The position numbers and the translations under genes were made by a program. Positions 25,368-36,900 of a DNA stretch of 64,000 bases are shown here, piece by piece. Each line of letters starts with the position of its first letter. Position 1 is the first letter of the stretch. Origin of the DNA: Lacunisphaera sp. (GTDB lineage: Bacteria; Verrucomicrobiota; Verrucomicrobiia; Opitutales; Opitutaceae); contig JAQSCO010000057.1 in the NCBI GenBank assembly GCA_029945445.1, positions 46,985 through 110,984 of the forward strand, written 5' to 3'. The notes below the pieces were generated by a model that saw nothing but the letters and a program-made list of their open reading frames with translations, ran no database searches and was not told the DNA's origin.

Positions 25368-26036
25368 ATGCTCAAGGAAAGCTTCGATCTGCCGGTGCTG
25401 TTCGACCTGGGGGCGACCTTCGCGTTTGCGCTGACGGGCGCGCTCGCGGCCATCAAGCGCGGCTACGACATCGTCGGCGTGCTGGCGCTGGCGCTCGTCA
25501 CGGGCATCGGCGGCGGCCTCATCCGCGACGGGCTGTTCCTCGTGCACGGCCCCACGCCGCTGCTGACCAACCCGCACTACATCGAGATCATCCTCGCCGC
25601 CGTCGTGTGCGGCATCCTCTTCGGCGCGCGCATCCACCGTTTCGCACGGCTGATCGTCGTGGTGGACGCCCTCGGGCTCGGCGCCTACGCGGCGTTCGGC
25701 GTGCAAAAATCTCTCCTCGCCGGCCTCAACCCGCCGGCGGCCGTCCTGATCGGCCTCGTCAATGCCGTGGGCGGCGGCGTGCTGCGCGACCTGCTCACGC
25801 GCGAGGAACCGCTCGTGTTCAAGCCCGGGCAGTTCTATCTGCTCACGGCACTGGCCGGCGCGGTGACCTTCCTGTTCTGCAGCGTGACCATGGAGCTGTC
25901 GGCCAACCGGTCCGCGATCGCCGCGGTCGTGCTGACGTTCGCCTTTCGCGCGCTCACCATCACGCTGAACTGGCGCACCGCGCCCGTCGCCTCCGGCAGC
26001 ATCTTCGAGAACGACGAGGCGCCGCCGAAACGGTAG
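25368..26036 (+). CDS. TRIC-family (UPF0126) membrane channel protein
   Basis: 222 residues, about seven spans, made of two homologous halves. Each half has the glycine-rich signature: DLGATFAFALTGALAAIKRGYDIVGVLALALVTGIGGGLIRD and DALGLGAYAAFGVQKSLL..LIGLVNAVGGGVLRDLL. Prokaryotic TRIC proteins form trimeric monovalent cation channels. An AAGGA Shine-Dalgarno-like sequence eight bases upstream of the ATG at 25368 is one of the few in this window. It is probably co-transcribed with the small membrane protein before it. Confidence 0.92.
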   Translation: MLKESFDLPVLFDLGATFAFALTGALAAIKRGYDIVGVLALALVTGIGGGLIRDGLFLVHGPTPLLTNPHYIEIILAAVVCGILFGARIHRFARLIVVVDALGLGAYAAFGVQKSLLAGLNPPAAVLIGLVNAVGGGVLRDLLTREEPLVFKPGQFYLLTALAGAVTFLFCSVTMELSANRSAIAAVVLTFAFRALTITLNWRTAPVASGSIFENDEAPPKR

Positions 26037-26058
26037 GGCGGGCCGGGTCCGCCCGCCC
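26036..26058. terminator. GC hairpin between convergent genes
   Basis: GGGCGGGC (26036-26043) pairs perfectly with GCCCGCCC (26051-26058), with a 7-base loop and no T run. It sits in the 32-bp gap between the convergent TRIC and DUF3016 genes and could slow RNA polymerase from both sides. Confidence 0.5.
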
Positions 26059-26068
26059 GCGGCGCGGC

Positions 26069-26608
26069 TCAGTCTTTGCGGGCCGCGAACTCCAGCTGCA
26101 ACCAGTCGTCGAGTATATCCTTCTCATAGCGGAGGGGATCATCGCGGAACGCGCGGGTGATGCGCATCTGGTAGGCGAGATCCGTCAGCTTGCGCTCCCC
26201 TTCCTTGCTCACGCGGCCGTCCGCGTCCGTCAGCTGGAAGGTGAGTTTCAGGCGCGGCAGATAGATTTCCTTCACGATGCGGACATCGCTGAGCTGCGGC
26301 CCGCGCCACGGCTCGAAGTCGCCGGCCAGGTCGATGTCGGTGAAAGTGATGATCAGTTTTTGCCCCGGGGCCAGCCGCCGGCCGGCTTCCTTCTCGAGGT
26401 GCTCCTTGAGCAACGGGAGAAAATATTCGCGCCCCCGGGCATTATCCATGTCCATGCCGCTGTCCTTCAAATCGGTGTAATTTTCCGGGTGGTCAAAGAC
26501 CACCTTCACCGGCGAGTCGGCCGGGACCGGCTTGTCGGCCGCGTAAAGCGCCCCGGTGGCGGTGCCGAGCAGGAGCGCGAGGAAGGCATGGCGGGCAGGA
26601 ATCTTCAT
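26069..26608 (-). CDS. DUF3016-domain exported protein
   Basis: 179 residues from the ATG at 26608. The signal peptide (ARHAFLALLLGTATGALYAA) is followed by VKVVFDHPENYTDLKDSGMD and a beta-rich body (IITFTDIDLAGDFEPWRGPQLSDVRIVKEIYLPRLKLTFQLTDADGRV), ending in a charged helix. The Pro-Glu-Asn-Tyr-Thr-Asp start and the DIDLAGDFEPW box match DUF3016, a family of periplasmic proteins of unknown function. Single-gene unit, convergent with TRIC. Confidence 0.85.
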   Translation of the reverse strand: MKIPARHAFLALLLGTATGALYAADKPVPADSPVKVVFDHPENYTDLKDSGMDMDNARGREYFLPLLKEHLEKEAGRRLAPGQKLIITFTDIDLAGDFEPWRGPQLSDVRIVKEIYLPRLKLTFQLTDADGRVSKEGERKLTDLAYQMRITRAFRDDPLRYEKDILDDWLQLEFAARKD

Positions 26609-26700
26609 GACCAGGCGTGGTTGGGGGTTTGATGAGGGCGTCGGACGCCGTGCCCTGTTCCCTGAGCGTAGCCGGCCGGACGCTTTTTGCAACCCACCGT

Positions 26701-29700
26701 TCACTTCGCCATGGCCGCCGGTGCCGGCGCGAGGGCGGGCGCCCGGCCGCGCTTCCGCGCCAGCCAGTGCGTGAAGCGGTCCATGTAGAGATAGATGACC
26801 GGCGTGATGTAGAGCGTGAGCAACTGCGACACCATGAGTCCGCCGACCACCGCGAGCCCGAGCGGGCGGCGCGAGTCGGCGCCGGCACCGAGGCCAAACG
26901 CGATGGGCACCGCGCCGGCCAGCGCGGCGAAGCTGGTCATCATGATCGGCCGGAAGCGCACGATGCACGCCTCGACGATGGCGGCCTCGGCGTTGAAGGC
27001 CGCGCCCTGCTCGTTCTCCTTCGCGATGGCAAAGTCGATCATCATGATGGCGTTCTTCTTCACGATGCCGATGAGCAGGATGACCCCGACGTAGCCCATG
27101 ATGTTCAACTCCTGCGAGAACGCCCAGAGCGTGACCAGGGCGCCGAAACTCGCGGCGGGCAGGCCGGAGAGGATGGTCAGCGGGTGGATGAAATCCTCGT
27201 AGAGGATGCCAAGCACGATGTAGATGACGACGATCGCCGTCGCGATGAGCAGGCCCATGCCGGCCAGCGACGAGGCGAACGCCTGCGCCGAACCCACGAA
27301 GCTGTAGCTGACCGTGGAGGGCAGTTCGCGGCGCGCGAGCTCCTGGATGGCGGCGGTGGCGTCGCCCAGCGAGACGCCGGGCTTGAGGTTGAAAGAGATC
27401 GTGACCGCCGGCAGCTGGCCGAGATGGTTGACGGTAAGGGGGCCGACGTCGCGGCGGAGGGAGGCAACGGTGTCGAGCGAGACGAGCTTGCCGCTCCGGC
27501 TGCGGAGATAGATGAGCGAGAGGGCCGAGGGATCGCGCTGGAATTCCTGCGCCACTTCCATGATGACGAAATACTGGTTGGTCGGCGTGTAGATGGTGGA
27601 CACCTGCCGCGTGCCGAATGCGCTGTAGAGCGCGTCCTCGATCTGTGCGGGCGTGATGCCGAGTGTGTCGGCGCGGTCGCGCTGGATGTCGACGCGCAGC
27701 TGCGGGCTGGTGATCTGCAGGTCGGAGTTCACGTCGACCAGCAGCGGGATCTCGTGGAACTTCGCCTCGAGGCCACCGGCGACGGTGTAGAGTTCCTTGA
27801 GGTTGCTGCCGAAGAGCGAGACCTGGTAGAGCGCCTTGGTTAATTGACCGCCGATGCGAATGGCTGGCGGGATCTGCGGGTAGGCCTTGAAGCCCGGGAT
27901 CACGCCGAGTTTCTGGCGGAGGTCGCCCATGATGGCGTCGATGGCGGCGCGCTCATTGCGCGGCTTCAACCGCATGAAGATGCGCCCCTGGTTCGAGGTG
28001 GCGTTGGTGGCGCCGCCCGAGCCCATGGCGGACATCATCGCCTCGACGTAGGGCAGCTCCGACACGATCTTCGCCGCGGCCTGCTGGTGCCGCGACATCT
28101 CCTCGAAGGAGATGTCCTGCGCCCCCTCGGTGAAGACCAGCACGAGGCCGGTGTCGTCCGTCGGGATGAAGCCCTGCGGGAGCACCTTGAGCAGCCCGGC
28201 CGTCAGCCCGGCCATCAGGCCGGCAACACCGATGACCAGCAGCCGGTGCCGCAGACTGACGAGCAGAGTGCGCTGGTAGAAGGCGCGCAGGCCGTCGAAG
28301 AATCGTTCGCTCAGATTGTAGAATTTTCCGTGCACCGGGGTCTCCGCGTGCGAGCGCAGGAAGCGGCTGCACAGCATCGGCGTGAGCGTGAGCGACACGA
28401 CGCCGGACACGAGGATCGCCGCCGTGATGGTGACCGCGAACTCATGCAGCAGCCGGCCGAGGATGCCGCCCATGAACATGAGCGGGATGAACACCGCCAC
28501 CAGCGACAGCGTCATCGAAAGGATGGTGAAGCCGATCTCGCGGGCGCCCTTGAACGCCGCCTCGCGCACCGGCATGCCGGCCTCGATGTGCCGGACGATG
28601 TTCTCGAGCATCACGATGGCATCGTCCACGACGAAGCCGACCGAGAGCGTGAGCGCGAGCAGCGAGAGGTTGTCGACCGAGTAGCCGCAGAAATACATCA
28701 CCACGAAGGTGCCGAGCAGCGCCATCGGGATCGCCAGCGCCGGGATGATCGTCGCGCGCAGCGTGCGCAGGAAGAGGAAGATGACGAGGATGACGAGCCC
28801 GATCGACAGCATCAGCGTCAACTGCACGTCGTGCACGGAATCGCGCACCACCTCGGAGGTGTCGCGCAGCACACTGAAGGTGACCGACTCGGGGAGCTGT
28901 TTCTGGATCAGCGGCATGAGCGCCTTCACGCGGTTGGCGACCTCGACGGTGTTGACGCCCGGCTGCTTCTGCACCGCGAGCACCATGGAGCGGGCGGGAT
29001 TGAGCTTCCCGTCGACGCGCTCGGCAAACCAGGTGGCGACGCGCGCGTCCTGCACGCTGTCGATGACCTGCGCGAGCTCGCCGAGGCGGATGGGGGCGCC
29101 GTTACGGTAACTGACGACGATGTTGGTGAACTCGCTGGCGTTGGCCAGCTGGCCGCTGGCGAGGATCTGCACCGACTGGCGATAGCCGTCGAGCAGGCCG
29201 GTGGGCTGGTTGACGTTGTGCGAGCTGAGCGCGGTGCGCACCTCGTCGAGCGTGACGCCACGGCTGGCCAGCAGGCGCGGGTCGAGCCGGACGCGCAGCG
29301 CGTATTTCTGCGCGCCATAGACCTGCACTTGCGACACGCCGTCGACGGTGGACAGGCGCTGCGCCATCATCGTCTCCGCGTATTCGTCGACAACGGAGAG
29401 CGGGAGCGTAGGCGAGCTGACCGCCAGATACATGATGGGCTGGTCGGCGGGGTTCGTCTTGCGGAGCGACGGCGGCGACGGCATGTCCTGCGGCAGGCGC
29501 CGCGCCACAGCGGCGATGGCGGCCTGCACGTCCTGCGCGGCGGCGTCGATGTTGCGCTCGAGCGTGAACTGCAGGGTGATCTGCGTGCTGCCGGTGCCGC
29601 TGGTGGACACCATCGAGTCGATGCCGGCGATGGTGGAGAACTGCTGCTCGAGCACCGTGGCGACCGCGCTGGCCATCGTCTCGGGCGTGGCGCCGGGCAG

Positions 29701-29850
29701 CGAGGCGCTGACGACGATGGTGGGAAAGTCGACGTTGGGCAGGTCGCTGACCGGCAGGAGGCGGTAGGCCATCACGCCGAAGAGGCACAGCGCCGCGGTC
29801 AGAAGCGTGGTCATCACCGGGCGGCGGATACAGGCGGCGGGGAGGTTCAT
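26701..29850 (-). CDS. RND multidrug efflux permease (MdtB/MdtC-like)
   Basis: 1049 residues from the ATG at 29850. Twelve spans and two large periplasmic loops. It begins NLPAACIRRPVMTTLLTAALCLFGVMAYRLLPVSDLPNVDFPTIVVSASLPGA. The proton relay is intact: DD in VGFVVDDAIVMLENIVRH of span 4 and Lys in GIVKKNAIMMIDFA of span 10. It moves drugs or other amphipaths out of the periplasm or inner membrane using the proton gradient, as a trimer with the adaptor. It is the last gene of a marR-adaptor-permease operon; 13 bp separate it from the adaptor. No outer-membrane channel gene lies in the window. Confidence 0.95.
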   Translation of the reverse strand: MNLPAACIRRPVMTTLLTAALCLFGVMAYRLLPVSDLPNVDFPTIVVSASLPGATPETMASAVATVLEQQFSTIAGIDSMVSTSGTGSTQITLQFTLERNIDAAAQDVQAAIAAVARRLPQDMPSPPSLRKTNPADQPIMYLAVSSPTLPLSVVDEYAETMMAQRLSTVDGVSQVQVYGAQKYALRVRLDPRLLASRGVTLDEVRTALSSHNVNQPTGLLDGYRQSVQILASGQLANASEFTNIVVSYRNGAPIRLGELAQVIDSVQDARVATWFAERVDGKLNPARSMVLAVQKQPGVNTVEVANRVKALMPLIQKQLPESVTFSVLRDTSEVVRDSVHDVQLTLMLSIGLVILVIFLFLRTLRATIIPALAIPMALLGTFVVMYFCGYSVDNLSLLALTLSVGFVVDDAIVMLENIVRHIEAGMPVREAAFKGAREIGFTILSMTLSLVAVFIPLMFMGGILGRLLHEFAVTITAAILVSGVVSLTLTPMLCSRFLRSHAETPVHGKFYNLSERFFDGLRAFYQRTLLVSLRHRLLVIGVAGLMAGLTAGLLKVLPQGFIPTDDTGLVLVFTEGAQDISFEEMSRHQQAAAKIVSELPYVEAMMSAMGSGGATNATSNQGRIFMRLKPRNERAAIDAIMGDLRQKLGVIPGFKAYPQIPPAIRIGGQLTKALYQVSLFGSNLKELYTVAGGLEAKFHEIPLLVDVNSDLQITSPQLRVDIQRDRADTLGITPAQIEDALYSAFGTRQVSTIYTPTNQYFVIMEVAQEFQRDPSALSLIYLRSRSGKLVSLDTVASLRRDVGPLTVNHLGQLPAVTISFNLKPGVSLGDATAAIQELARRELPSTVSYSFVGSAQAFASSLAGMGLLIATAIVVIYIVLGILYEDFIHPLTILSGLPAASFGALVTLWAFSQELNIMGYVGVILLIGIVKKNAIMMIDFAIAKENEQGAAFNAEAAIVEACIVRFRPIMMTSFAALAGAVPIAFGLGAGADSRRPLGLAVVGGLMVSQLLTLYITPVIYLYMDRFTHWLARKRGRAPALAPAPAAMAK

Positions 29851-29863
29851 GGCGGGGTCCTCA

Positions 29864-31015
29864 TTATTTCTTCGCCGGGGCAACACCCAGCGGTGCGCCC
29901 GAAAGGGCGTGGGCCTCGGCCTTCATGCCGGGCAGGAGGCGGAGCTGGCCGTCGGTGACGACGGTTTCGCCGGCGGCGACGCCGGTGGCGAGCAGCGTGC
30001 TGTCGCCGGCGGTGCGGAGCACCTTCACGGGACGGAGCTCGACCGTCGAGTCGGCCTTGAGCACGTAGACCGTGGAACCGTTCTGGCTGTTCAGCACCGC
30101 GGTGCTGGGCACGACGATGGCCGCGGGATCGATCCCGGTCTGCGTCACGGCGTAAACGAAGCGCCCGGGCCAGAGCGCGTGGTCGGAGATGGAGAAGACC
30201 GCCTTGAGCATGATCATGCCCGTGGTGGGATCGACGGTGTTGTCGATGAATTCGAGCCGGCCGGCCGGGTGGCTGAGGCCGGTGGTGCGGTCGGTGACCG
30301 TGACGGTGGCGGTGCCCGCGGTGAGGGCTGCGCGGATTTCCTCGAGCGAGCGTTCGGGCACGGCATAGGCCACCGTGACCGGATCGAGCTGGTTGATCGT
30401 GACGAGCGTGAAGTTGTTGTCGTTGGCCTTCACCAGCGCGCCCTCGTGGAGCAGGCGCTGGCCGGTGCGGCCGGCGATGGGCGCGCGGATCAGGGTGTAG
30501 CCGAGGAGCAACTCGGAGTTGGCGACGGCCGCCTCCTTGGCCTGCACCTGCGCCTTGGTCGTCTCGGCCTTGGTCTCATACTGCACGTATTCCTCCTTGG
30601 AGATGGCGGCCTGGTCGTTCAGGCGCTGGTAGCGGTCGAGGTCGGCCTGCGCCTGGGCGGCCATGGCGCGGGCATTGGCGAGGTCGGCCCGCGCGCTGCG
30701 CAGGCTGTTCTCGAACGGCCGGCGGTCGAGCGTGACCAGCAGGTCGCCGGCCGCCACGTCGTCGCCTTCCTTGAAATTAACCTGTGCAATGACGCCGTCG
30801 ACCTGCGACTTCACGCTCACGGCCCGCTGCGCCTGCACCGTGCCGATGGACTCGATGCGCCGCGGCATGTCCTGTTGGAGGACCACGGCGATCTGCACCG
30901 GCACTGCGGGCGCGCCAGTGCCGGCCTTGGCGGCGGCGGAACGGCTGCAGCCGGCCGCGACGATCAGGCCGGCGGCACAGGAGATGGCGGCGAGGGAGGA
31001 GAGACGTGTCTTCAT
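29864..31015 (-). CDS. RND periplasmic adaptor (membrane fusion lipoprotein)
   Basis: 383 residues from the ATG at 31015. A lipobox (LIVAAGC, Cys at about 23) makes it an inner-membrane lipoprotein. The order is the standard one: barrel-sandwich half (VKSQVDGVIAQVNFKEGDDVAAGDLLVTLDRRPFENSL), helical hairpin with Ala/Gln heptads (ARAMAAQAQADLDRYQRLNDQAAISKEEY), second half (LLGYTLIRAPIAGRTGQRLLHEGALV), then beta-barrel and membrane-proximal domains. It bridges the RND pump to an outer-membrane channel encoded elsewhere. It lies 9 bp from the MarR gene's stop. Confidence 0.95.
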   Translation of the reverse strand: MKTRLSSLAAISCAAGLIVAAGCSRSAAAKAGTGAPAVPVQIAVVLQQDMPRRIESIGTVQAQRAVSVKSQVDGVIAQVNFKEGDDVAAGDLLVTLDRRPFENSLRSARADLANARAMAAQAQADLDRYQRLNDQAAISKEEYVQYETKAETTKAQVQAKEAAVANSELLLGYTLIRAPIAGRTGQRLLHEGALVKANDNNFTLVTINQLDPVTVAYAVPERSLEEIRAALTAGTATVTVTDRTTGLSHPAGRLEFIDNTVDPTTGMIMLKAVFSISDHALWPGRFVYAVTQTGIDPAAIVVPSTAVLNSQNGSTVYVLKADSTVELRPVKVLRTAGDSTLLATGVAAGETVVTDGQLRLLPGMKAEAHALSGAPLGVAPAKK

Positions 31016-31023
31016 GAGAGGGT

Positions 31024-31479
31024 TCAACGGGACTTGGGATCGAGCCGCCGCAGGTTGTCCTTGATCAGCGTAAGGTCGGCCAGCAGTGCCGTGCGCCGGT
31101 TCGCGGTGATACCCTGCAGGTAATCGCGGCGCAGGCGCTGCGCCCGGTCTTCCAGCCGGCCGATGATGCGCTCGGCCCGGGCGGTCAGTTGCAGGTGATA
31201 GGCGCGCGCGTCCGCCGCGTCGTCGCCGCGGCGGATCCAGCCGGCCTTCTCGAGTCGCGTCGCCTGCCGGCTGATGGTGATCTTCTCCATCTGGAGGATT
31301 TCCGCCAGCTCGGTCTGGGTGCTGCCGGGCTGCCGGGCCACATAATAGAGGAAAAGCCACTGCGCGCGGGTCAGGCCGAGGTCGCGCACGCGGCGGTCGA
31401 ACTCCTTCCGGGCCAGCCGGCTGATGTCCGCGAGCAGGAACCCGAGGCTTTGGTCGAGATTGGGACGCAGGGCGGCCAT
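31024..31479 (-). CDS. MarR-family transcriptional regulator of the efflux operon
   Basis: 151 residues. The winged helix-turn-helix is clear: [47 protein letters not shown], flanked by dimerisation helices at both ends. It heads the operon that encodes the adaptor and RND permease. An 18-bp perfect palindrome 12 bp upstream of its start is the likely autoregulatory operator. The natural ligand is unknown, but MarR proteins usually release DNA on binding phenolic or drug-like compounds. Confidence 0.94.
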   Translation of the reverse strand: MAALRPNLDQSLGFLLADISRLARKEFDRRVRDLGLTRAQWLFLYYVARQPGSTQTELAEILQMEKITISRQATRLEKAGWIRRGDDAADARAYHLQLTARAERIIGRLEDRAQRLRRDYLQGITANRRTALLADLTLIKDNLRRLDPKSR

Positions 31480-31490
31480 GGAGGATTTAT

Positions 31491-31508
31491 TGGTAAGCTA
31501 GCTTACCA
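31491..31508. promoter_or_regulatory. MarR operator: perfect 18-bp palindrome
   Basis: TGGTAAGCTAGCTTACCA is a perfect dyad centred at 31499/31500, 12 bp before the marR start. On the minus strand a possible -35 TTGCAA (31511-31516) lies directly upstream, so a bound dimer would cover the promoter spacer and -10. Size and position are typical for MarR autoregulation. Confidence 0.88.
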
Positions 31509-31587
31509 GTTTTGCAAGTGTGACCCGGCCGGCCGCCGCATTTGCGGATTGGCGGCCGGGGCCGGGCGGCCTACCCATGGTGACCCC

Positions 31588-33072
<1,485 letters not shown>

Positions 33073-33102
33073 CCCGCCGCGCCGCGCGCCGTCACCCATC
33101 CC

Positions 33103-33882
33103 ATGAACCAGCTTTGGAACCCCGCGCGGCTCGTGATCGGCTTCGTGGTGCTGTGCGCGATCTTCGTGCCGTTGGAGTCCCTGTTTCCGCTCGCGCGGCG
33201 GCAATTCTGGCAGCGGCGTGGCGTGTGGGCGGATGTCACCCACTTCTTCATCACCGGCGCCATCCGCAAGCTGCTGACGCTGTTCGTGGCGTTCGTGCTG
33301 ATCGCGCTGCTCGGTTTCCTGGTTTATCCGCCGCTGCAGCACGCCCTGACCTCGCTGCCGTGGTGGCTGCAGTTCGTCCTCGCCAACGTCGTCTTCGATG
33401 TCGGCGCTTACTGGGGCCACCGCTGGGCGCACACCGTGCCGTTCCTCTGGCGGTTCCACGCCGTGCACCATTCGAGCGAGCATCTCGACTGGGTGGCGGC
33501 GAGCCGGCTGCATCCGTTTGACCAGACCTTCATCCGCATCTGCGGCATCCTACCGGTCTACCTGCTCGGGTTCACGAAGGAGACCTTCGGCGCGCTGATT
33601 GCGTTCGAGGGCCTGCTGGCGATCTTCATCCATGCGAACGTCCGCTGGCGCTTCGGCTGGCTCGAGTGGCTGATCGCCACGCCGGCTTTCCATCACTGGC
33701 ATCACGCCAATGAGGGCCCCGCGACCGCGCACAAGAATTTCTCCGGCCTGCTGCCGTGGGTCGACTGGCTCTTCGGGACTTTTTATCTGCCGAAAAAATT
33801 CCCGGCCAAATATGGCATCAACGAGCCCATGCCCGAGGGTTACGTCGGCCAGCTGGCCGCCCCGTTTCGCAAACAGCCCTGA
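33103..33882 (+). CDS. Sterol-desaturase/fatty-acid-hydroxylase family membrane protein
   Basis: 259 residues, about four to five spans. The His clusters of the di-iron membrane hydroxylase family are present: HRWAH (about 107-111), HAVHHSSEH (about 120-128) and HHWHHANE (about 200-207). Such enzymes hydroxylate or desaturate lipids with O2 using a di-iron centre held by the eight or so His. The lipid substrate cannot be told. It follows glpK by 30 bp on the same strand and may be co-transcribed; lipid and glycerol metabolism fit loosely together. Confidence 0.9.
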   Translation: MNQLWNPARLVIGFVVLCAIFVPLESLFPLARRQFWQRRGVWADVTHFFITGAIRKLLTLFVAFVLIALLGFLVYPPLQHALTSLPWWLQFVLANVVFDVGAYWGHRWAHTVPFLWRFHAVHHSSEHLDWVAASRLHPFDQTFIRICGILPVYLLGFTKETFGALIAFEGLLAIFIHANVRWRFGWLEWLIATPAFHHWHHANEGPATAHKNFSGLLPWVDWLFGTFYLPKKFPAKYGINEPMPEGYVGQLAAPFRKQP

Positions 33883-33997
33883 CGCCGGGGCCGGCCGGGG
33901 GTCGATTTTGGGTAATTTTTCGCTCTGGCGGCCACCGGGAGGCTTGCAGCCGGGCCGCAGGGCGGGCAAAACGTCCGTCCACACACCAGCCCGCCGC

Positions 33998-36900
33998 ATG
34001 AAAATGTCCCGCCTGTTTTCCGTCGTCCTGTTCGCGTTCATCATCGGCACTGCGGCCTCCGCGCAGGACAGTACCGAGATTATCGCGCTCCGCGCCAAGG
34101 CCGAAAGAGGCAACGGCATCGCCCAATACAACCTGGGCCTCGCTTACCTGGAGGGCCGCGGCACCGTCGCCGATCCGATCCAGGCCTACGTCTGGCTCAG
34201 CCTCGCGCGGGAAAACGGCACCCGGGGACGGGCACTCGACACCCTCGTCGGCTCGCTCGACAAGGCCACCTTGGAGGCCGCCCAGCAAAAATTCACCGCT
34301 TACAAGGCCGCGAATAACATAAGGACCGCGGCCCCCGCCACCGCCGCGCGCGTCGAATCGGCGCCCGCCAAACCCGCCGGGCCCGGCGCACCCATGAGCC
34401 TCGTCGAGGCGCCCAAAGCCCCGCCGGGCGGCGCCGAGCGCGATTCGCTGGCCGCCCGGGTGGCTGAACTCACTGCCGACCTCGCCGTGCTTCGCGCCGA
34501 CCGCCTGCGCCTGGCCCAGCTCGCCGCGCAGAATGAAAAATTCACGGAAGCGGCCACGGAGGCCAACCACAACCTGCAGGAGAAGGTCCAGGCCGCCGAG
34601 ACCCGGCAGGCTGAACTTTCCCGCGAGGCCGAGACGGCGAAAGCCGAACTCGCGCGGACCAAGCAGTCCCTCGCCGCGCTCGAGCAGGCGCCCAAGCCCG
34701 CCGCCGATACCACGGCGCTCACCGCGAAGACCCGCGAGCTGCAGGCCGCCCTCACCGAACTCGAGGCCTCCCGCACCTTCGGTCGCCAGGTCGAGGACAC
34801 GCTGAACAAGGTCAACGACGACAAGGCCCGCGTCGCTGCGGCCGCCGCGGCCGAGTTGGAAGCCGCGCGCAAATTTGGCCAGCAGGTCGAGGCCACGCTG
34901 AACCGCGTCAACGACGAGAAGACCGCCCTCGCCGCGCAGCTCGCTTCGGCCACGGCCGCGACGACCCGCGCCCAGCAGGAGGCCGCCGCTCTCGCGCAGG
35001 CCAACCAGGCGCTCGCCGCGAAGCCCGTTGGGCCGGCCCAGCCCGACCTTTCCGTCCGCGTCGCCGAACTCGAGGGCCAGCTGGCCAAGGCAAAGCAACC
35101 CGCCGCGCCGGCTTATCCGGATCTGCGCAGCAACGTCGCGGCGCTTGAGTCGCAGCTCGCCGTCGCCAAGTCAGCCAAGCCGGCCTATCCTGATTTGTCC
35201 GGCAAAGTCGCCGAACTTACCGCGGCGCTCGCGGCCCAGCCCGCCGCCCCGGCCTACCCCGACCTTTCGGGCAAGGTCAACGCGCTGGAAAGCCAGCTCG
35301 CCACCCTCACCACCGAGACCGGACGGGCCAAGCAGCAGGTCGCGATGCTCACCCAATCCGCGGCGGATCTGTCCACCGAAACCGCCAAAGCCAGACAGGA
35401 AGCCGTCACTCTCGCGAAAGCGAAGGAGGAAACGCAGCAGGCGCTCGCCGCCGCCCGCGCGGCCAAGCCGGCTTATCCCGACCTCGCCGGCAAGGTCGCC
35501 GAACTCGAGACCGCCCTCGCCGCGAAGCCCGCCGCGCCCGCCTACCCCAACCTCTCCGGCCGCGTCGCTGAACTTGAGGGCCAGCTGGCCAAGGCGAAGC
35601 AGCCGGTCGCCCCGGCTTATCCGGATTTGCGCGGCAACGTCACGGCGCTTGAGGCGCAGCTCGCGGCGGCCCAATCTGCGAAGCCCGCCTATCCCGACCT
35701 GCGCGAGCAGTCCGCCGCGCTCGAGACGCAGGTCGCCGCCCTGACCAAGGCCAGGCAGAACGCCGAGGCCGCCCTGGCCGCCAAGCCCGCTGCGCCGGCC
35801 TACCCCGATCTCTCTGGCCGGGTGGCCGAGCTCACCGCCGCGCTCGCGGCGAAGCCCGCCGCGCCGACTTACCCCGATCTTTCCGGTCAGGTCACCGGCC
35901 TTGAGCGACAGGTCGCCACGCTCACTCAGAATGCCGCGGAGATGCAGCAGGCGCTCGCCGCGGCCCGCTCGGCCAAGCCGGCTTATCCCGACCTCGCCGG
36001 CAAGGTCGCCGAACTCGAGACCGCCCTCGCCGCGAAGCCCGCCGCGCCCGCCTACCCCAACCTCTCCGGCCGCGTGGCCGAACTCGAGGGCGCCGTCGCG
36101 GAGACGTTGCGCCGGCTCGGTGAACGCGAGAGCCAGTTGCAGCAGCTCGCCGCGAAGCCGGCCGCGCCCGCCTACCCGGACCTCTCCGGCCAGGTGAAGG
36201 ATCTGGAAAAAGCGCTTGGTGACACGAACCGCCAGCTGATCGCCGCGCAGAACGCCAAGCCCGCCGCGCCCGCGTATCCGGACCTCTCCGGCAAGGTCGC
36301 CGAGTTGGAGGCCGCATCCGCCAAGTCCCGCGAGGAGGCCGCGCAGAAATTCGCCGCCGCTGAGCTGGCCCGCGCTGACCTCTCGCGACAGTTCGACGCC
36401 TACAAGAGCGCCACTGTCGCCTCGCAGCGCGAAAGCACGACCCTGCAGGCCAGCCTCAAGATGCTCGAGTCCGACAAGGCCTCGCTCCGCCGCCAGGCGG
36501 AGACCGCCACAGGCGAGGCCGCCCAGTTGCGCACGCAGGTCGCGGCGCTCAAGACCGCGGCGGCGGCGCTCAAGCCCGCCGCACCCCCGTATCCCGATTT
36601 GCGCGGCCAAGTCGCCGATCTCGAGGCCAAGCTCGCCGCCAAGCCGGCCGCTCCGGCCTATCCCGACCTCTCCGGCAAGGTCGCCGAACTCGAGACCGCC
36701 CTCGCGGCGAAGCCCGCCACCGCGGTTTATCCCGATCTCTCCGGCAAGGTCCGCGAACTGGAAACCAAGCTCACCAATCTGGGCGCCGCCAGCCAGGCCG
36801 CTGAGGCCCAGGCGAGCAGCCTCATGACCGAGCGCAATGCCGCCCGCACCGCGCAAGGCGAACTGCGTGACACCGTGGCCAAGCTCGCCCAGGACAAGGC

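Noticed and set aside
26617-27843. 408-codon plus-strand frame antisense to the RND permease
   Set aside because: It lies wholly opposite conserved RND motifs and has an Arg/His/Asp-rich shadow composition.
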